A stretch of DNA of 64,000 bases. Origin: Flavobacteriaceae bacterium. Lineage in GTDB: Bacteria; Bacteroidota; Bacteroidia; Flavobacteriales; Flavobacteriaceae. The notes beneath the pieces were generated by a model. The model was not told the DNA's origin. It saw only the letters and a list, made by a program, of their open reading frames with translations, and did no database searches. Below are positions 17,669-26,786 of this stretch, piece by piece. Each line of letters starts with the position of its first letter. Within the stretch, counting starts at the first letter, position 1. The position numbers were made by a program, and so were the translations under genes. Where the stretch lies: contig JAGQYS010000001.1 of NCBI GenBank assembly GCA_020435965.1, positions 1 through 64,000 on the forward strand, read 5' to 3'.

Positions 17669-19189
17669 TTACTTTTTAAGAATTTTAAGAGTTTCAACAG
17701 TATCATTGATTCTAACTTTTACAAAGTAAGGCCCAGATTGTAATGAAGACATATCTAATTCTCCTCTTTGTACATTCATTTCAGTACGCATTACTTCTTG
17801 ACCTAACATATTAAACACAGACACATTTTGAATGTTTTGTTGTGCTTTTAATGTTAATTTATTTTTAACTGGGTTAGGGAAATATGATAAGGCAACTTCT
17901 TCTTCAAATGATTGATTAGATAAAGAAGGATCAAAATAACCAATATCAAAAGTATCTTCATCACCAGTTCCCCAAGTGTCAACTTGTAAATAATAAGTTC
18001 CAGCTGCTAAAGTTGTAACAATCTCTGACAAATAGTTTGACCCATCAACATCGTCATTACATGCTATTTCAGTAAAGGTAGTCATATCACCACAATCAGA
18101 AGCAGAATATAAAGCCATTACAGTATCAGTAGCTGTTCCATCGCTATAATTTGTTGTAAGTGTCACTTCAGCTCCTGCAGTTGTAAATTTAAACCAAACC
18201 GATTGGTCTGTTGATTGACTAAATGACCAACAAGCTCCTGATGGTTCGTTAGTTTCTGTAGTAGCTAAAAAATTATTATAAGTTCCGCCTGTAGATGGTG
18301 TTCCTACCATAGACGTTAAATCAATAGCACTACAAGCCGAGTCATTTACAGGTCCTGTAGCAAAATTATAAGTAGCACTCCAAGCAGTAGGACCTCCAGA
18401 ACAATTTGTTCTAACATATAAATCATAATTAGTTGAAGGAGATAAACCAGAAGCTGTATCTGTGGTTATTCCAGTTGCAGTTGTGCCACTATCTACTGGC
18501 GTATCAACATCTGGGTCTTCACCATCGTTCATAACAGCCCAATCATAACCACCAACTTCTAAAGCTACACTTCCCCAACTTAAATCAATAGCACTTCCTG
18601 TAAAATTTGTTGTGCTTAAACTACCAGGTGCATTACATGTTGATGAAGCTGCAACGTTTATATCATCAATATACCAATTATCTCCATCATCATTTGTATG
18701 AACAAAAGCAATGTAAATTGTCATGCCATCATAAGCACTTAGATTCACAACTTTTTCTTCATATACATTATAAGTTGTATTTAAAGTCGCTTCTGTCCAA
18801 GTTTGAACTGTAGTGAAATCTCCAGGAGTAGTTTGTGAATTAGTTGAAACTCGTATTTGATAAACAGAATTATATACTGGAGAATAAGCTTGTCTGGTAT
18901 AAAAACTTAATTCAGTAGCAGAAACACCTGTTAAATCAATAGCAGAGGTTACTAACCAATCTTCTTTAGGTTGCCCAGCATCAGTAGCATCATATCTAAT
19001 ATATGCTGAATTTGAACCAGAGTTAGCGGTTGTGCTAATTTGCCAAACTTGAGCAGCACCAAAGCCGTTTTCAAAACTTGCCCAACCAGTAGGAGGTACA
19101 ACACCGCCTTCAAAACCTTCGGTAAGTTGTGCGCTAGATTGCCAATTAAAGGCAATTAGTAAAATAAATAATAAAGTAATTTTTTTCAT
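17669..19189 (-). CDS. Secreted multidomain T9SS substrate (anchor-J jelly roll plus Fn3)
   Basis: 506 residues: a signal peptide (MKKITLLFILLIAFNWQSSAQ); a jelly-roll domain of the choice-of-anchor J type (about 25-180, with GWASFENGFG, YIRYDATDAG and NWYIDDINV); a fibronectin type III-like domain (about 190-280); a second jelly-roll-like domain with SVWFKFTTAGAEVTL; and a type A T9SS sorting domain (ALSYFPNPVKNKLTLKA to ETLKILKK). No catalytic residues are evident, so carbohydrate binding or adhesion on the cell surface is likely. A promoter with a striking palindrome lies about 90 nt upstream, and a terminator follows. Confidence 0.85.
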   Translation of the reverse strand: MKKITLLFILLIAFNWQSSAQLTEGFEGGVVPPTGWASFENGFGAAQVWQISTTANSGSNSAYIRYDATDAGQPKEDWLVTSAIDLTGVSATELSFYTRQAYSPVYNSVYQIRVSTNSQTTPGDFTTVQTWTEATLNTTYNVYEEKVVNLSAYDGMTIYIAFVHTNDDGDNWYIDDINVAASSTCNAPGSLSTTNFTGSAIDLSWGSVALEVGGYDWAVMNDGEDPDVDTPVDSGTTATGITTDTASGLSPSTNYDLYVRTNCSGGPTAWSATYNFATGPVNDSACSAIDLTSMVGTPSTGGTYNNFLATTETNEPSGACWSFSQSTDQSVWFKFTTAGAEVTLTTNYSDGTATDTVMALYSASDCGDMTTFTEIACNDDVDGSNYLSEIVTTLAAGTYYLQVDTWGTGDEDTFDIGYFDPSLSNQSFEEEVALSYFPNPVKNKLTLKAQQNIQNVSVFNMLGQEVMRTEMNVQRGELDMSSLQSGPYFVKVRINDTVETLKILKK

Positions 19190-19272
19190 AATAGGTATGT
19201 TTATTAAGATTAATAAGGTTTTTAACAGTCTAAATTTATACTATTAAATCACAATAGCATGATTACTAATAT

Positions 19273-19306
19273 ATTAATCGATTATATACCAAATATATCG
19301 ATTAAT
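19273..19306 (-). promoter_or_regulatory. Perfect 10-bp inverted repeat bracketing a -7 box
   Basis: ATTAATCGAT (19273-19282) and ATCGATTAAT (19297-19306) are perfect inverted copies 14 bp apart. Between them, on the minus strand, lies TATATTTG (19290-19297), an exact TAnnTTTG -7 box directed at the secreted-protein gene whose ATG is at 19189. The layout suggests an operator overlapping the promoter; a terminator for fabI is the alternative, but no U-run follows. Confidence 0.5.
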
Positions 19307-19374
19307 TGTTAATAAAAAAAAATGAAAGGTTGGCTTTTTCCGATTAAAAATTACTAAACCAATTTAAGAATGGG

Positions 19375-20190
19375 TTATTCTTTGATGAAATGTTCCATCA
19401 CAGCATCACTAACTCCCATATTACTAAAACCACCATCATTATATAGGTTTTGTAGTGTGACACGCTTAGTTAAATCACTAAATAATGTCACCGTATAGTT
19501 TGCACAATCCAATGCTGTTGCGTTACCAAGAGGCGACATTTTCTCAGCATAAGCTATAAAACCATCAAAACCTTTTACACCTTGTCCTGCAGTAGTTGGT
19601 GTTGGTGATTGTGAAATAGTATTGACACGTACTTTTTTATCGCGTCCAAAAAAGTAACCAAAACTACGTGCTATACTCTCTAAATAAGCCTTGTTGTCTG
19701 CCATGTCATTATAGTCAGGGAATACACGTTGAGCAGCCATATAAGTTAATGCAACTATACTTCCCCATTCATTCATGGCATCTGCTTGGTATAAAGATTT
19801 CATTACCTTATGAAATGACATCGCTGAAACATCTGTCCCTTTTTGCGTCCAATCATAATTCTGGTCTGTATAATGTTTGCCTTTTCTAACGTTAACAGAC
19901 ATACCTATGGAGTGTAATACGAAGTCTAATTTCCCACCCAAAATTTCCATGGATTGCTCTACAAGGTTTTTTAAGTCTTCTTCTGAAGTAGCATCTGCTG
20001 GAATAATTTGCGAACCTGTTTTTTCTGCCAATTCATTAATTTGTCCCATTCGCATCGCAATAGGAGCATTAGTCAGTACAAACGTACCTCCTTCTTCATG
20101 AACGCGTTCTGCTGTTTTCCAAGCAATTGAGTTAGCGTCTAAAGCTCCAAATATGATTCCTCTTTTTCCTTTTAGTAAATTGTATGACAT
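19375..20190 (-). CDS. fabI: Enoyl-[acyl-carrier-protein] reductase (NADH)
   Basis: Reduces the trans-2 double bond of enoyl-ACP in the last step of each fatty-acid elongation cycle. The 271-residue short-chain-reductase fold shows the FabI-type catalytic pair: Y160 and K167 in FPDYNDMADNKAY, spaced by six residues, with Y150 preceding. The glycine-rich GALDANSIAW replaces the classical GxxxGxG as in other FabI. ISQSPTPTTAGQGVKGF is the substrate loop. It follows recN by 46 nt but has its own -7 box, so it may be transcribed separately. Confidence 0.95.
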   Translation of the reverse strand: MSYNLLKGKRGIIFGALDANSIAWKTAERVHEEGGTFVLTNAPIAMRMGQINELAEKTGSQIIPADATSEEDLKNLVEQSMEILGGKLDFVLHSIGMSVNVRKGKHYTDQNYDWTQKGTDVSAMSFHKVMKSLYQADAMNEWGSIVALTYMAAQRVFPDYNDMADNKAYLESIARSFGYFFGRDKKVRVNTISQSPTPTTAGQGVKGFDGFIAYAEKMSPLGNATALDCANYTVTLFSDLTKRVTLQNLYNDGGFSNMGVSDAVMEHFIKE

Positions 20191-20225
20191 GGTTCTTTTA
20201 TTTAGTTGTTAGTTGATTTTAATTT

Positions 20226-20233
20226 CAAAGATA
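20226..20233 (-). promoter_or_regulatory. -7 promoter box of fabI
   Basis: On the minus strand the sequence is TATCTTTG, an exact TAnnTTTG match, 35 nt before the fabI ATG and just after the recN stop. No -33 box is seen at the usual spacing inside the recN end. Confidence 0.4.
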
Positions 20234-20236
20234 CTA

Positions 20237-21889
20237 TTAATTCAATAATTGCTTGGCATGCGCAATGGCTGAAGTTGATATTTTTTTACCACCAAGCATT
20301 TGTGCAATTTCCACTATACGCTCGTCTTGATTTAATTTTACCAGATGGGTAGTGGTTTTATCATTAATATCTTCTTTATATACTTTAAAATGGTTGTCGC
20401 CTTTAGCAGCAATTTGTGGTAAATGTGTTATTGAAAACACTTGCATTGATCTACTCATTTGATGCATAATATCTGCCATTTTTGTAGATATTTCACCCGA
20501 AACTCCAGTGTCTATTTCATCAAACATAATGGTTGGTAAATTCATGTACTTAGTTAAAATTGATTTTATAGCGAGCATAATCCTTGATAATTCGCCTCCA
20601 GAGGCTGCTTTTTTTAATGGTAAAAACTCACTTCCCTTGTTAGCGCTAAAAAGCAATTCAATGGTATCTTTACCGTTGGAATAAAATTCATCAGACAGTT
20701 TTAAATCAATTTTAAATTTAGCATTTGGCATTCCTAAATCAATTAAAATAGACTCCATTTGTTGGATAAATTCAGGGATTACTTTTTTTCTATTTTCATG
20801 TATTGCTTTTGCTAATTCATCCAGTTTTTTAGTTTGCAACTTGATTTCTTTTCCCTTCTTGTTAGTGTCATCATCAATCGTTTCATAAGATTGAACTTTC
20901 TCATCTAATTCATTTTGAATGGATAAAAGCTTATCAATACTTTCAGCACTATGCTTTTGCATTAAATTATTTATAATCCGAAGTTTAGCGTTGACTTCTT
21001 CTAAACGAACTGGGTTTAGCTCCAAACCGTCTTGTAATTCTTCAATTTCAGATTGCAAATCATCCAACTCAATATAGCTACTAACTATTCTATTATATAA
21101 TTCTTCATAAGCTTTGGAAATACCTGAAAGTTTGGCAAAACTTGATTTTAATGCAGATAAGTTTTGTAAAACACCTACTTGCTCTTCGTTTAACAATTGG
21201 CTAGAAAGGCTTAATTCTTCTGTAACAAACTCAACATTACTTAAAGTCGATTGCTCTTCTTCTAAGTCTTCAAGGTTAACAGTTTTAAGTTCAGCTTCCA
21301 ATAGTTCATTTAGCAAAAATGAATTATAATCATGTTCTTTAATTGCTTCGCTTTTTTGTTTAAACAATGCTTCCAGATTCTTTAATTTGGTTTTATATTC
21401 AGAAAGATTGTGTTTATAATCTGAAAGAATATTTTGATTTTTTGCCAAGGCGTCCAAAATATCAAACTGAAAATCATTATTAGTAAGCTCAAGTGTTTGA
21501 TGCTGTGAATGGATATCTATTAAATGTTCGCCTAAAATTGAGAGTATGTTTAAATTTACTGGAGAATCATTTACAAAAGCACGTGATTTACCTGAAGGTA
21601 AGATTTCACGCCTTATTATGGTTTCGGGTTCGTAGTCTAAGTCTTCTTGTTTAAATATTTCTTTTAAGTCGTAATTTGCTATATCAAAAGTGGCTTCAAC
21701 AATGCATTTGCTAGAAGCATCATTAATTACTGATAAGTCAGCGCGTTTACCTAAAATTAATGATAAACCTCCTAGTAAAATTGATTTTCCAGCGCCAGTT
21801 TCTCCAGTAATAATGGATAATCCGTTATTGAAACTAACATGAAGGCTTTCAATTAAGGCATAATTTTGTATGGTTAGTTTGGTTAGCAA
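20237..21889 (-). CDS. recN: DNA repair protein RecN
   Basis: SMC-like ATPase that acts early in recombinational repair of double-strand breaks. Walker A is GETGAGKS (K35), the ABC-type signature is AASGGELSRIMLAIK, and Walker B is PTIMFDEIDTGVSGE. The middle 300 residues are a coiled coil broken by a hinge-like segment. 550 residues is standard. It starts 67 nt after the DUF4835 gene and probably belongs to the bamD-rpoZ-coaBC-DUF4835 transcript, the common arrangement in this group. Confidence 0.96.
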   Translation of the reverse strand: MLTKLTIQNYALIESLHVSFNNGLSIITGETGAGKSILLGGLSLILGKRADLSVINDASSKCIVEATFDIANYDLKEIFKQEDLDYEPETIIRREILPSGKSRAFVNDSPVNLNILSILGEHLIDIHSQHQTLELTNNDFQFDILDALAKNQNILSDYKHNLSEYKTKLKNLEALFKQKSEAIKEHDYNSFLLNELLEAELKTVNLEDLEEEQSTLSNVEFVTEELSLSSQLLNEEQVGVLQNLSALKSSFAKLSGISKAYEELYNRIVSSYIELDDLQSEIEELQDGLELNPVRLEEVNAKLRIINNLMQKHSAESIDKLLSIQNELDEKVQSYETIDDDTNKKGKEIKLQTKKLDELAKAIHENRKKVIPEFIQQMESILIDLGMPNAKFKIDLKLSDEFYSNGKDTIELLFSANKGSEFLPLKKAASGGELSRIMLAIKSILTKYMNLPTIMFDEIDTGVSGEISTKMADIMHQMSRSMQVFSITHLPQIAAKGDNHFKVYKEDINDKTTTHLVKLNQDERIVEIAQMLGGKKISTSAIAHAKQLLN

Positions 21890-21956
21890 CTTGACAGAAA
21901 ATTTGATAAATATTTGAATTACTAAAATAGTAATACTTACTCAAATAATGTAACTT

Positions 21957-22847
21957 TTAGAAATCAATATTTCTCCATTTGCTGGAGTGCATGGGAGCGA
22001 TTTTAGAAAGAGTAGTTACTAATTTCGTGATGTCAACACTAGGCCCTTCTGAGAAAATTTCTTCTATTTCATCTGCTTTAGCATCAAAAAACACACGTAG
22101 AATGAATGAGTTTGGACGTCGTGAATTCATTGTTTGAAAACTTGTTAAAGCATTTGAGATGGTTTCTTTTCCTTTTTTTGGGTTTTCATACATATTATCC
22201 AAGCCCATTCTGTGGTAATTGTAAAGTACTTCTCTATATTCTTTATACGTAGGAGACATAATGTTATCTAGAAGTGCACTTCTGGTTTGATCGCCTCCTG
22301 ATGGTGGTTCCCAGCCTTTTGCACTATTTTGCTGCGAATAGCCTACAATGGTTCTCGCTTGTTCATAATAAGATTGGCCTCCATTACGCTCAAATGTATC
22401 TGCGTCCATTGCTAAAATCATGTACACATGAAAAGCAATAACTGATACTAAATTAGACTCAAATTGTGTTGGGCTAAAATTTAGATTTTGAAATTCTAAA
22501 TATTGAAAATTAAAGTCTCTATCGTTAAAATTATAAATTGGAGATTCGTAAGTTGAGTTATAAATTGGACGTGACGATTGTACTTGAATGGATGCTTGAA
22601 AGGAGTCGCTATTATAATCTTCAATAATAATGACCATACTTGCATTGATACGCTCTTGAGGAGCAACGGTTTTATTAGTCCATTGTGTGTTGTTTACAAA
22701 TTCTTGAAGTTGTTTCTCTAATGTTTTGAAAACTTGTACATTTTCATTTCCTGTTTGTTGTGCATTGACAACGAGGTTACAGTTTAGTTCTTGAGAAAAA
22801 GCTGTTAGAGTAAAAATGAATGAGAGTATAAATAAACAATTACGCAT
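21957..22847 (-). CDS. DUF4835-family exported protein
   Basis: 296 residues with a signal peptide (MRNCLFILSFIFTLTAFSQ) and the DUF4835 pattern: ELNCNLVVNAQQTGNENVQVF at the mature N terminus, then NTQWTNK and YYEQARTIVGYSQQNSAKGW. The family is specific to Bacteroidota and nearly always sits beside coaBC and recN, as here; it overlaps the coaBC stop by 8 nt. Its function is unknown. It is probably periplasmic or attached to the outer membrane. Confidence 0.85.
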   Translation of the reverse strand: MRNCLFILSFIFTLTAFSQELNCNLVVNAQQTGNENVQVFKTLEKQLQEFVNNTQWTNKTVAPQERINASMVIIIEDYNSDSFQASIQVQSSRPIYNSTYESPIYNFNDRDFNFQYLEFQNLNFSPTQFESNLVSVIAFHVYMILAMDADTFERNGGQSYYEQARTIVGYSQQNSAKGWEPPSGGDQTRSALLDNIMSPTYKEYREVLYNYHRMGLDNMYENPKKGKETISNALTSFQTMNSRRPNSFILRVFFDAKADEIEEIFSEGPSVDITKLVTTLSKIAPMHSSKWRNIDF

Positions 22848-24051
22848 CGATGAGTTTTAGTATTTCGCCTAAAATATCCTGAGCTACTTCTGCTTTGGAT
22901 TTTAAGTTATAATTAGTAATATTTTCTTCACTATCTATTAAGGTAACCTTATTTGTGTTTCCACCAAAACCAGCACCTTTGTCACTTAACGAATTTAAAA
23001 CAATTAAATCTAAATTTTTAGTTTTTAGCTTTTTAATTGCGTTTTCAATTTCGTTATTAGTCTCTAAAGCAAAACCAACTAAGAGTTGTTTCTTTTTTAT
23101 TTTACCAAGCGAGGCTAATATATCTTTTGTTTTTTCTAGCTCTAATGTTAACGTTGCATCTTTCTTTTTTATTTTTTTATCTGCAACATATTTCGGTTTA
23201 TAATCTGCAACTGCTGCTGAAAGAATGGCAACATCTGAATTTTTAAAATAAGCATGCACTGCTTCATACATATCATTGGCACTCACAACAGGAATAACTT
23301 TAATAGTGTCATTATCTGTTTTCTGATGTGTTGGTCCAGAAACTAAAATCACCTCAGCACCTAAATTGGCAGCTGCCTTAGCAATTTCAAAACCCATTTT
23401 TCCGCTAGAGTGATTGCCTATAAACCGAACTGGATCAATGGCTTCGTAGGTTGGTCCTGCTGTAATGAGTATTTTTTTATTGTAAAGAGGCAACCCTTTT
23501 ATGATATGATTTTCTAAAAATTTAATAATATTCTCTGGTTCAGCCATTCTGCCTTCACCAACCAAACCACTCGCTAATTCTCCAGATTCAGCAGGAATCA
23601 TGATGTTGCCAAAACTCTCTAAAGTACTCAAAGAGGCTTTTGTAGATTTGTGTTTGTACATATCTAAATCCATTGCTGGTGCAAAATACACTGGACATTT
23701 TGCAGATAAATAGGTTGCCAAAAGGAGATTGTCACTGTTTCCAGTTGCCATTTTTGACAGTGTATTTGCAGTAGCAGGAGCTATGAGGAAAAAATCTGCC
23801 CAAAGACCAAGTTCAACATGATTGTTCCATGTGTCATTTTCATTATCGTCATTAATAAATGATGATAGTACTGGATTTTTAGATAATGTTGATAAGGTTA
23901 AAGGTGTAATGAAGTCTTTTGAAGCAGGTGTCATAACGACCTTTACGTTAGCACCTGCTTTAATAAATAGCCTCACTAAAGAGGCAGTCTTATATGCAGC
24001 AATACCAGCAGTTATGCCTAATAGTATATTTTTGCCGCTTAGAATAGACAT
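22840..24051 (-). CDS. coaBC: Bifunctional phosphopantothenoylcysteine decarboxylase / synthetase
   Basis: Joins cysteine to 4'-phosphopantothenate and decarboxylates the product on the way to coenzyme A. The N-terminal flavoprotein CoaC domain (about 1-185) has LGITAGIAAYK and the catalytic histidine H78 in NNHVELGLWAD. The CoaB domain has ITAGPTYEAIDPVRFI, NHSSGKMG and the cofactor-binding ILSAAVADYKPK. The conserved lysine region TKDILASLG follows. 403 residues is standard for the fusion. It is three nt downstream of rpoZ. Confidence 0.96.
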   Translation of the reverse strand: MSILSGKNILLGITAGIAAYKTASLVRLFIKAGANVKVVMTPASKDFITPLTLSTLSKNPVLSSFINDDNENDTWNNHVELGLWADFFLIAPATANTLSKMATGNSDNLLLATYLSAKCPVYFAPAMDLDMYKHKSTKASLSTLESFGNIMIPAESGELASGLVGEGRMAEPENIIKFLENHIIKGLPLYNKKILITAGPTYEAIDPVRFIGNHSSGKMGFEIAKAAANLGAEVILVSGPTHQKTDNDTIKVIPVVSANDMYEAVHAYFKNSDVAILSAAVADYKPKYVADKKIKKKDATLTLELEKTKDILASLGKIKKKQLLVGFALETNNEIENAIKKLKTKNLDLIVLNSLSDKGAGFGGNTNKVTLIDSEENITNYNLKSKAEVAQDILGEILKLIDA

Positions 24052-24054
24052 GAG

Positions 24055-24387
24055 TTATACTTCTTGAGAGTCTTCCTCAGTGTTTCTGTAGTAAATCTTG
24101 TCTTTTAACCATTCTTGAACAGCAAGAGCGTGAGGTTTAGGTAGTTTTTCATAAAACTTAGATACTTCAATCTGCTCTTTGTTTTCAAAAATTTCTTCCA
24201 AACTGTCATTGTATGTAGCAAATTCTTCCAACTTATCAATAAGCTCTTTTCTTATTTCAGTATTGATTTGCTCTGCTCTTCTAGATATCACTGAAATTGC
24301 TTCATAGATGTTTCCTGTTGGAGCATCAATCTCATTTCTGTCATACGTTACAGTATTTACAGGAGCATTTACTTTTTTTAAATCCAT
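24055..24387 (-). CDS. rpoZ: DNA-directed RNA polymerase omega subunit (Bacteroidota type)
   Basis: 110 residues. APTGNIYEAISVISRRAEQIN matches the RpoZ/Rpb6 core that clamps the beta' C terminus, and the acidic tail is typical of the diverged Bacteroidota omega. It promotes assembly and stability of RNA polymerase. It sits between bamD (11 nt upstream) and coaBC (3 nt downstream), an order conserved in this phylum. Confidence 0.9.
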   Translation of the reverse strand: MDLKKVNAPVNTVTYDRNEIDAPTGNIYEAISVISRRAEQINTEIRKELIDKLEEFATYNDSLEEIFENKEQIEVSKFYEKLPKPHALAVQEWLKDKIYYRNTEEDSQEV

Positions 24388-24398
24388 CTTTATTTTAA

Positions 24399-25211
24399 TT
24401 AACTTTTTGAATTATATCCTTGTAACAATGTTTCTAATTCTTGATACATTGCATCAACTTCTTCACTATATTTTGATTCTACAAACGCTTTTTTAAATGC
24501 ATTATAGTATGCAATTGCATCTTTTAAACGTTGTTCTTTTTTCCATTCAACACTGTTTACTGCCAATTTGTATGCAGAATCAAGTCTGTAATACATGGCA
24601 TCTTCTTTTAGCGAAGTTCCAGGGAAATCAATAATAAAATTATCAAAAGCTGTAATTGCAGCTTGATAATCTCTACTATAAGGCCCTGTCTTGTTGTATC
24701 CTTTTGCAATTTCAAATGCCTTTTTTTCTAATTTAAAATCAAGCTCCTTAACCAACGTGTTAGCTTCTGCCAAATACTCTGAATCTGGATAGCTATTGAT
24801 AAAGTTTTGCAGCTTATTTAAAGCATCAACCGTTTCTTTTTGTTCTTTTGAATAAACTGGAGATAAATGGTAGTAGCTTTTTGCTGCTAAAAACGCTATT
24901 TCTTGTACTTTTTCACTTTCAGGATAGGCACTCACAAAACGCTCCATTTGGTAGTTTGCCGTATAGTAATCTTTCATTTCGTAAAATGTTTTAGAGTACA
25001 TATACATTAATTTTTCAGCTTGTGGCTTACCACGATATTTTGGTACAATTTGCACAAACAATCTATTTGCTTTGTTATATTTTCCAGCATCAAAGAGCTC
25101 AGTTCCTAAAGCAAATTTCACTGAAACGTCTTCAGATTTCAAGGCTTTTTGATATTCACTACATGAACTCAATGCAATTACAACAACTGCGATGTAAAAA
25201 AGTTTCTTCAT
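24399..25211 (-). CDS. bamD: Outer-membrane assembly lipoprotein BamD
   Basis: Lipoprotein of the BAM complex that folds beta-barrel proteins into the outer membrane. Its 270 residues begin with a lipoprotein signal (VVVIALSSCSEYQ; the lipidated cysteine is C17). TPR-like helical repeats follow: LGTELFDAGKYNKANRLF, YSKTFYEMKDYYTANYQMERF, LNKLQNFINSYPDSEYLAEA, and AITAFDNFIIDFPGTSLKEDA. It is the first gene of the bamD-rpoZ-coaBC-DUF4835-recN block, and a good -7 box lies 17 nt before the ATG. Confidence 0.94.
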   Translation of the reverse strand: MKKLFYIAVVVIALSSCSEYQKALKSEDVSVKFALGTELFDAGKYNKANRLFVQIVPKYRGKPQAEKLMYMYSKTFYEMKDYYTANYQMERFVSAYPESEKVQEIAFLAAKSYYHLSPVYSKEQKETVDALNKLQNFINSYPDSEYLAEANTLVKELDFKLEKKAFEIAKGYNKTGPYSRDYQAAITAFDNFIIDFPGTSLKEDAMYYRLDSAYKLAVNSVEWKKEQRLKDAIAYYNAFKKAFVESKYSEEVDAMYQELETLLQGYNSKS

Positions 25212-25227
25212 AATTTTAAACAGACTG

Positions 25228-25235
25228 CAAAAGTA
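25228..25235 (-). promoter_or_regulatory. -7 promoter box of the bamD operon
   Basis: TACTTTTG on the minus strand matches TAnnTTTG exactly, 16 nt before the bamD ATG. A -33 TTTG at correct spacing is absent. Confidence 0.45.
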
Positions 25236-25317
25236 GGTATTTCAAACGAATTTTAAAACATTAATTTATTGCTAAATTAAAGTGATATTTTACAGCACTG
25301 AAAGGTTTAAGGTATAT

Positions 25318-26199
25318 TTAACTTTTGTAGTTTGAAATGTATGAGTTTATTCGCGCTTTTAAATTTTCTGAAGCCTTTACCAATGGTAATCTCACTGTAT
25401 CACTACATAAACCTAAACCATTAAAAACTGCTTTGATTCCTGCTGGATTGTTTTCTTCAAAAATCATGCTTGTTATATCCATTAATTTAAAGTGCAACTT
25501 ATAGGCTTCTTTTGCTTTTCCTTGTAACCCTAACTGAATCATTCTTGAAAAATCTTTTGGGAATGCTTGCCCAAGAACTGAAATTACTCCTGCTCCTCCA
25601 GCTAAAACCACTCCAAGTGCCAAATCATCATCACCAGAAATAATCAAGAAATCTTCTGGTTTGTTTTTGAGTAATTTCAAGTACTGTTGCTGGTTGTTAC
25701 CTGCTTCTTTAACTGCTACAATATTTTTAAAATCTTTAGCCAGACACAAAGTGGTCTCAGGAAGCATATTTTTAGAGGTTCTACCAGGAACGTTATATAA
25801 AATTATTGGTATTGGCGATGCTTCTGAAACTGCCTTAAAGTGATGGTATAAACCCTCTTGAGTAGGTTTGCTGTAGTATGGAGCTACTGATAAAATTGCA
25901 GTTATATTAGTCAAATCTGTATTTTTTATTTCATTTATAACTTCTGCAGTATTATTTCCACCAATACCTAAAACCAATGGTACTCTTTGGTTGTTTGTTT
26001 CAGAAATTGTTTTAGTGATTTGCTGTTTTTCAGACTTACTTACAGTCACACTTTCTCCTGTAGTTCCCATAATTACAAGATAATTTGTTCCGTTTTCAAT
26101 ATTGAAATTAACAATATTTCTCAGTGCATCATGATCTACACTTAAATCATCTCTAAATGGTGTTACTAATGCTACTCCAGTTCCTATGAGCTCTTTCAT
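25318..26199 (-). CDS. dapA: 4-hydroxy-tetrahydrodipicolinate synthase
   Basis: Condenses pyruvate with aspartate semialdehyde, the first committed step towards diaminopimelate and lysine. Catalytic residues align: the threonine pair in MGTTGES (T46, T47), Y135 in YNVPGRTS and the Schiff-base lysine K164 in AVKEAGN. 293 residues is standard. It follows the DUF6913-like gene with a one-base gap and probably shares its promoter. dapF lies 29 kb away. Confidence 0.96.
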   Translation of the reverse strand: MKELIGTGVALVTPFRDDLSVDHDALRNIVNFNIENGTNYLVIMGTTGESVTVSKSEKQQITKTISETNNQRVPLVLGIGGNNTAEVINEIKNTDLTNITAILSVAPYYSKPTQEGLYHHFKAVSEASPIPIILYNVPGRTSKNMLPETTLCLAKDFKNIVAVKEAGNNQQQYLKLLKNKPEDFLIISGDDDLALGVVLAGGAGVISVLGQAFPKDFSRMIQLGLQGKAKEAYKLHFKLMDITSMIFEENNPAGIKAVFNGLGLCSDTVRLPLVKASENLKARINSYISNYKS

Positions 26200-26200
26200 T

Positions 26201-26719
26201 TTAAATTTTATTAAATACTTTAAGGTATTTTATTAACTCGTTTTTAAATACGTTTATTTGATTGGGTTGGATGTTTATTATAAAATCGTACAATCTTTCA
26301 TCTTTATTTGTAATTCCAATTTTAAAATTAGCTTTTGATAAGGTTGTTGCCATGTTAAGCTCCAGATTGTCATGTTGATAATAACTTATAAGCGCATCAA
26401 AAGGTTCGTTTACGAAATCAATTAAATCCACACCGTCAATTTTTCCTTTCCATCCAAAATTTTCTGGATAAAAATAGGCATCCCAACCGTTTGGTCTCGA
26501 TTTTGCGTCATCAATATATGTTATGAATTTTACTTTGTTTTCGTTAATACCTATCTCTTTAAAAACATGTCTTATCTGATCGTAGTTTTTAAACTCATTA
26601 TGATTAAAAATCACACCTACATATTTAATAGACCTCTCATCCACAGAAGCTTTTCTATTGTTTAATATATTGTTGATATATTTTTGATTAGATTTTTTCT
26701 TTAATCGTTTAAAAAACAT
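26201..26719 (-). CDS. Conserved flavobacterial protein (DUF6913-like)
   Basis: 172 residues with a very basic N terminus (FKRLKKKSNQKYINNILNNR), then an alpha/beta fold including YVGVIFNHNEFKNYD and FDALISYYQHDNLELN. I recognise it as the small protein usually found beside dapA in Flavobacteriaceae; no function is known. It has no signal peptide or membrane segment. The one-base gap to dapA implies cotranscription and coupling; whether it takes part in lysine or diaminopimelate synthesis is open. Confidence 0.75.
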   Translation of the reverse strand: MFFKRLKKKSNQKYINNILNNRKASVDERSIKYVGVIFNHNEFKNYDQIRHVFKEIGINENKVKFITYIDDAKSRPNGWDAYFYPENFGWKGKIDGVDLIDFVNEPFDALISYYQHDNLELNMATTLSKANFKIGITNKDERLYDFIINIQPNQINVFKNELIKYLKVFNKI

Positions 26720-26737
26720 TTAATTTTATACTTTCCA

Positions 26738-26745
26738 CAAATGTA
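26738..26745 (-). promoter_or_regulatory. -7 promoter box of the DUF6913-dapA unit
   Basis: TACATTTG on the minus strand matches TAnnTTTG exactly, 18 nt before the ATG at 26719. It overlaps the upstream region of the divergent 5'-nucleotidase gene. Confidence 0.45.
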
Positions 26746-26786
26746 AGAAACAAGTGATAAAAATGATATTGAAAAACAACATAATA

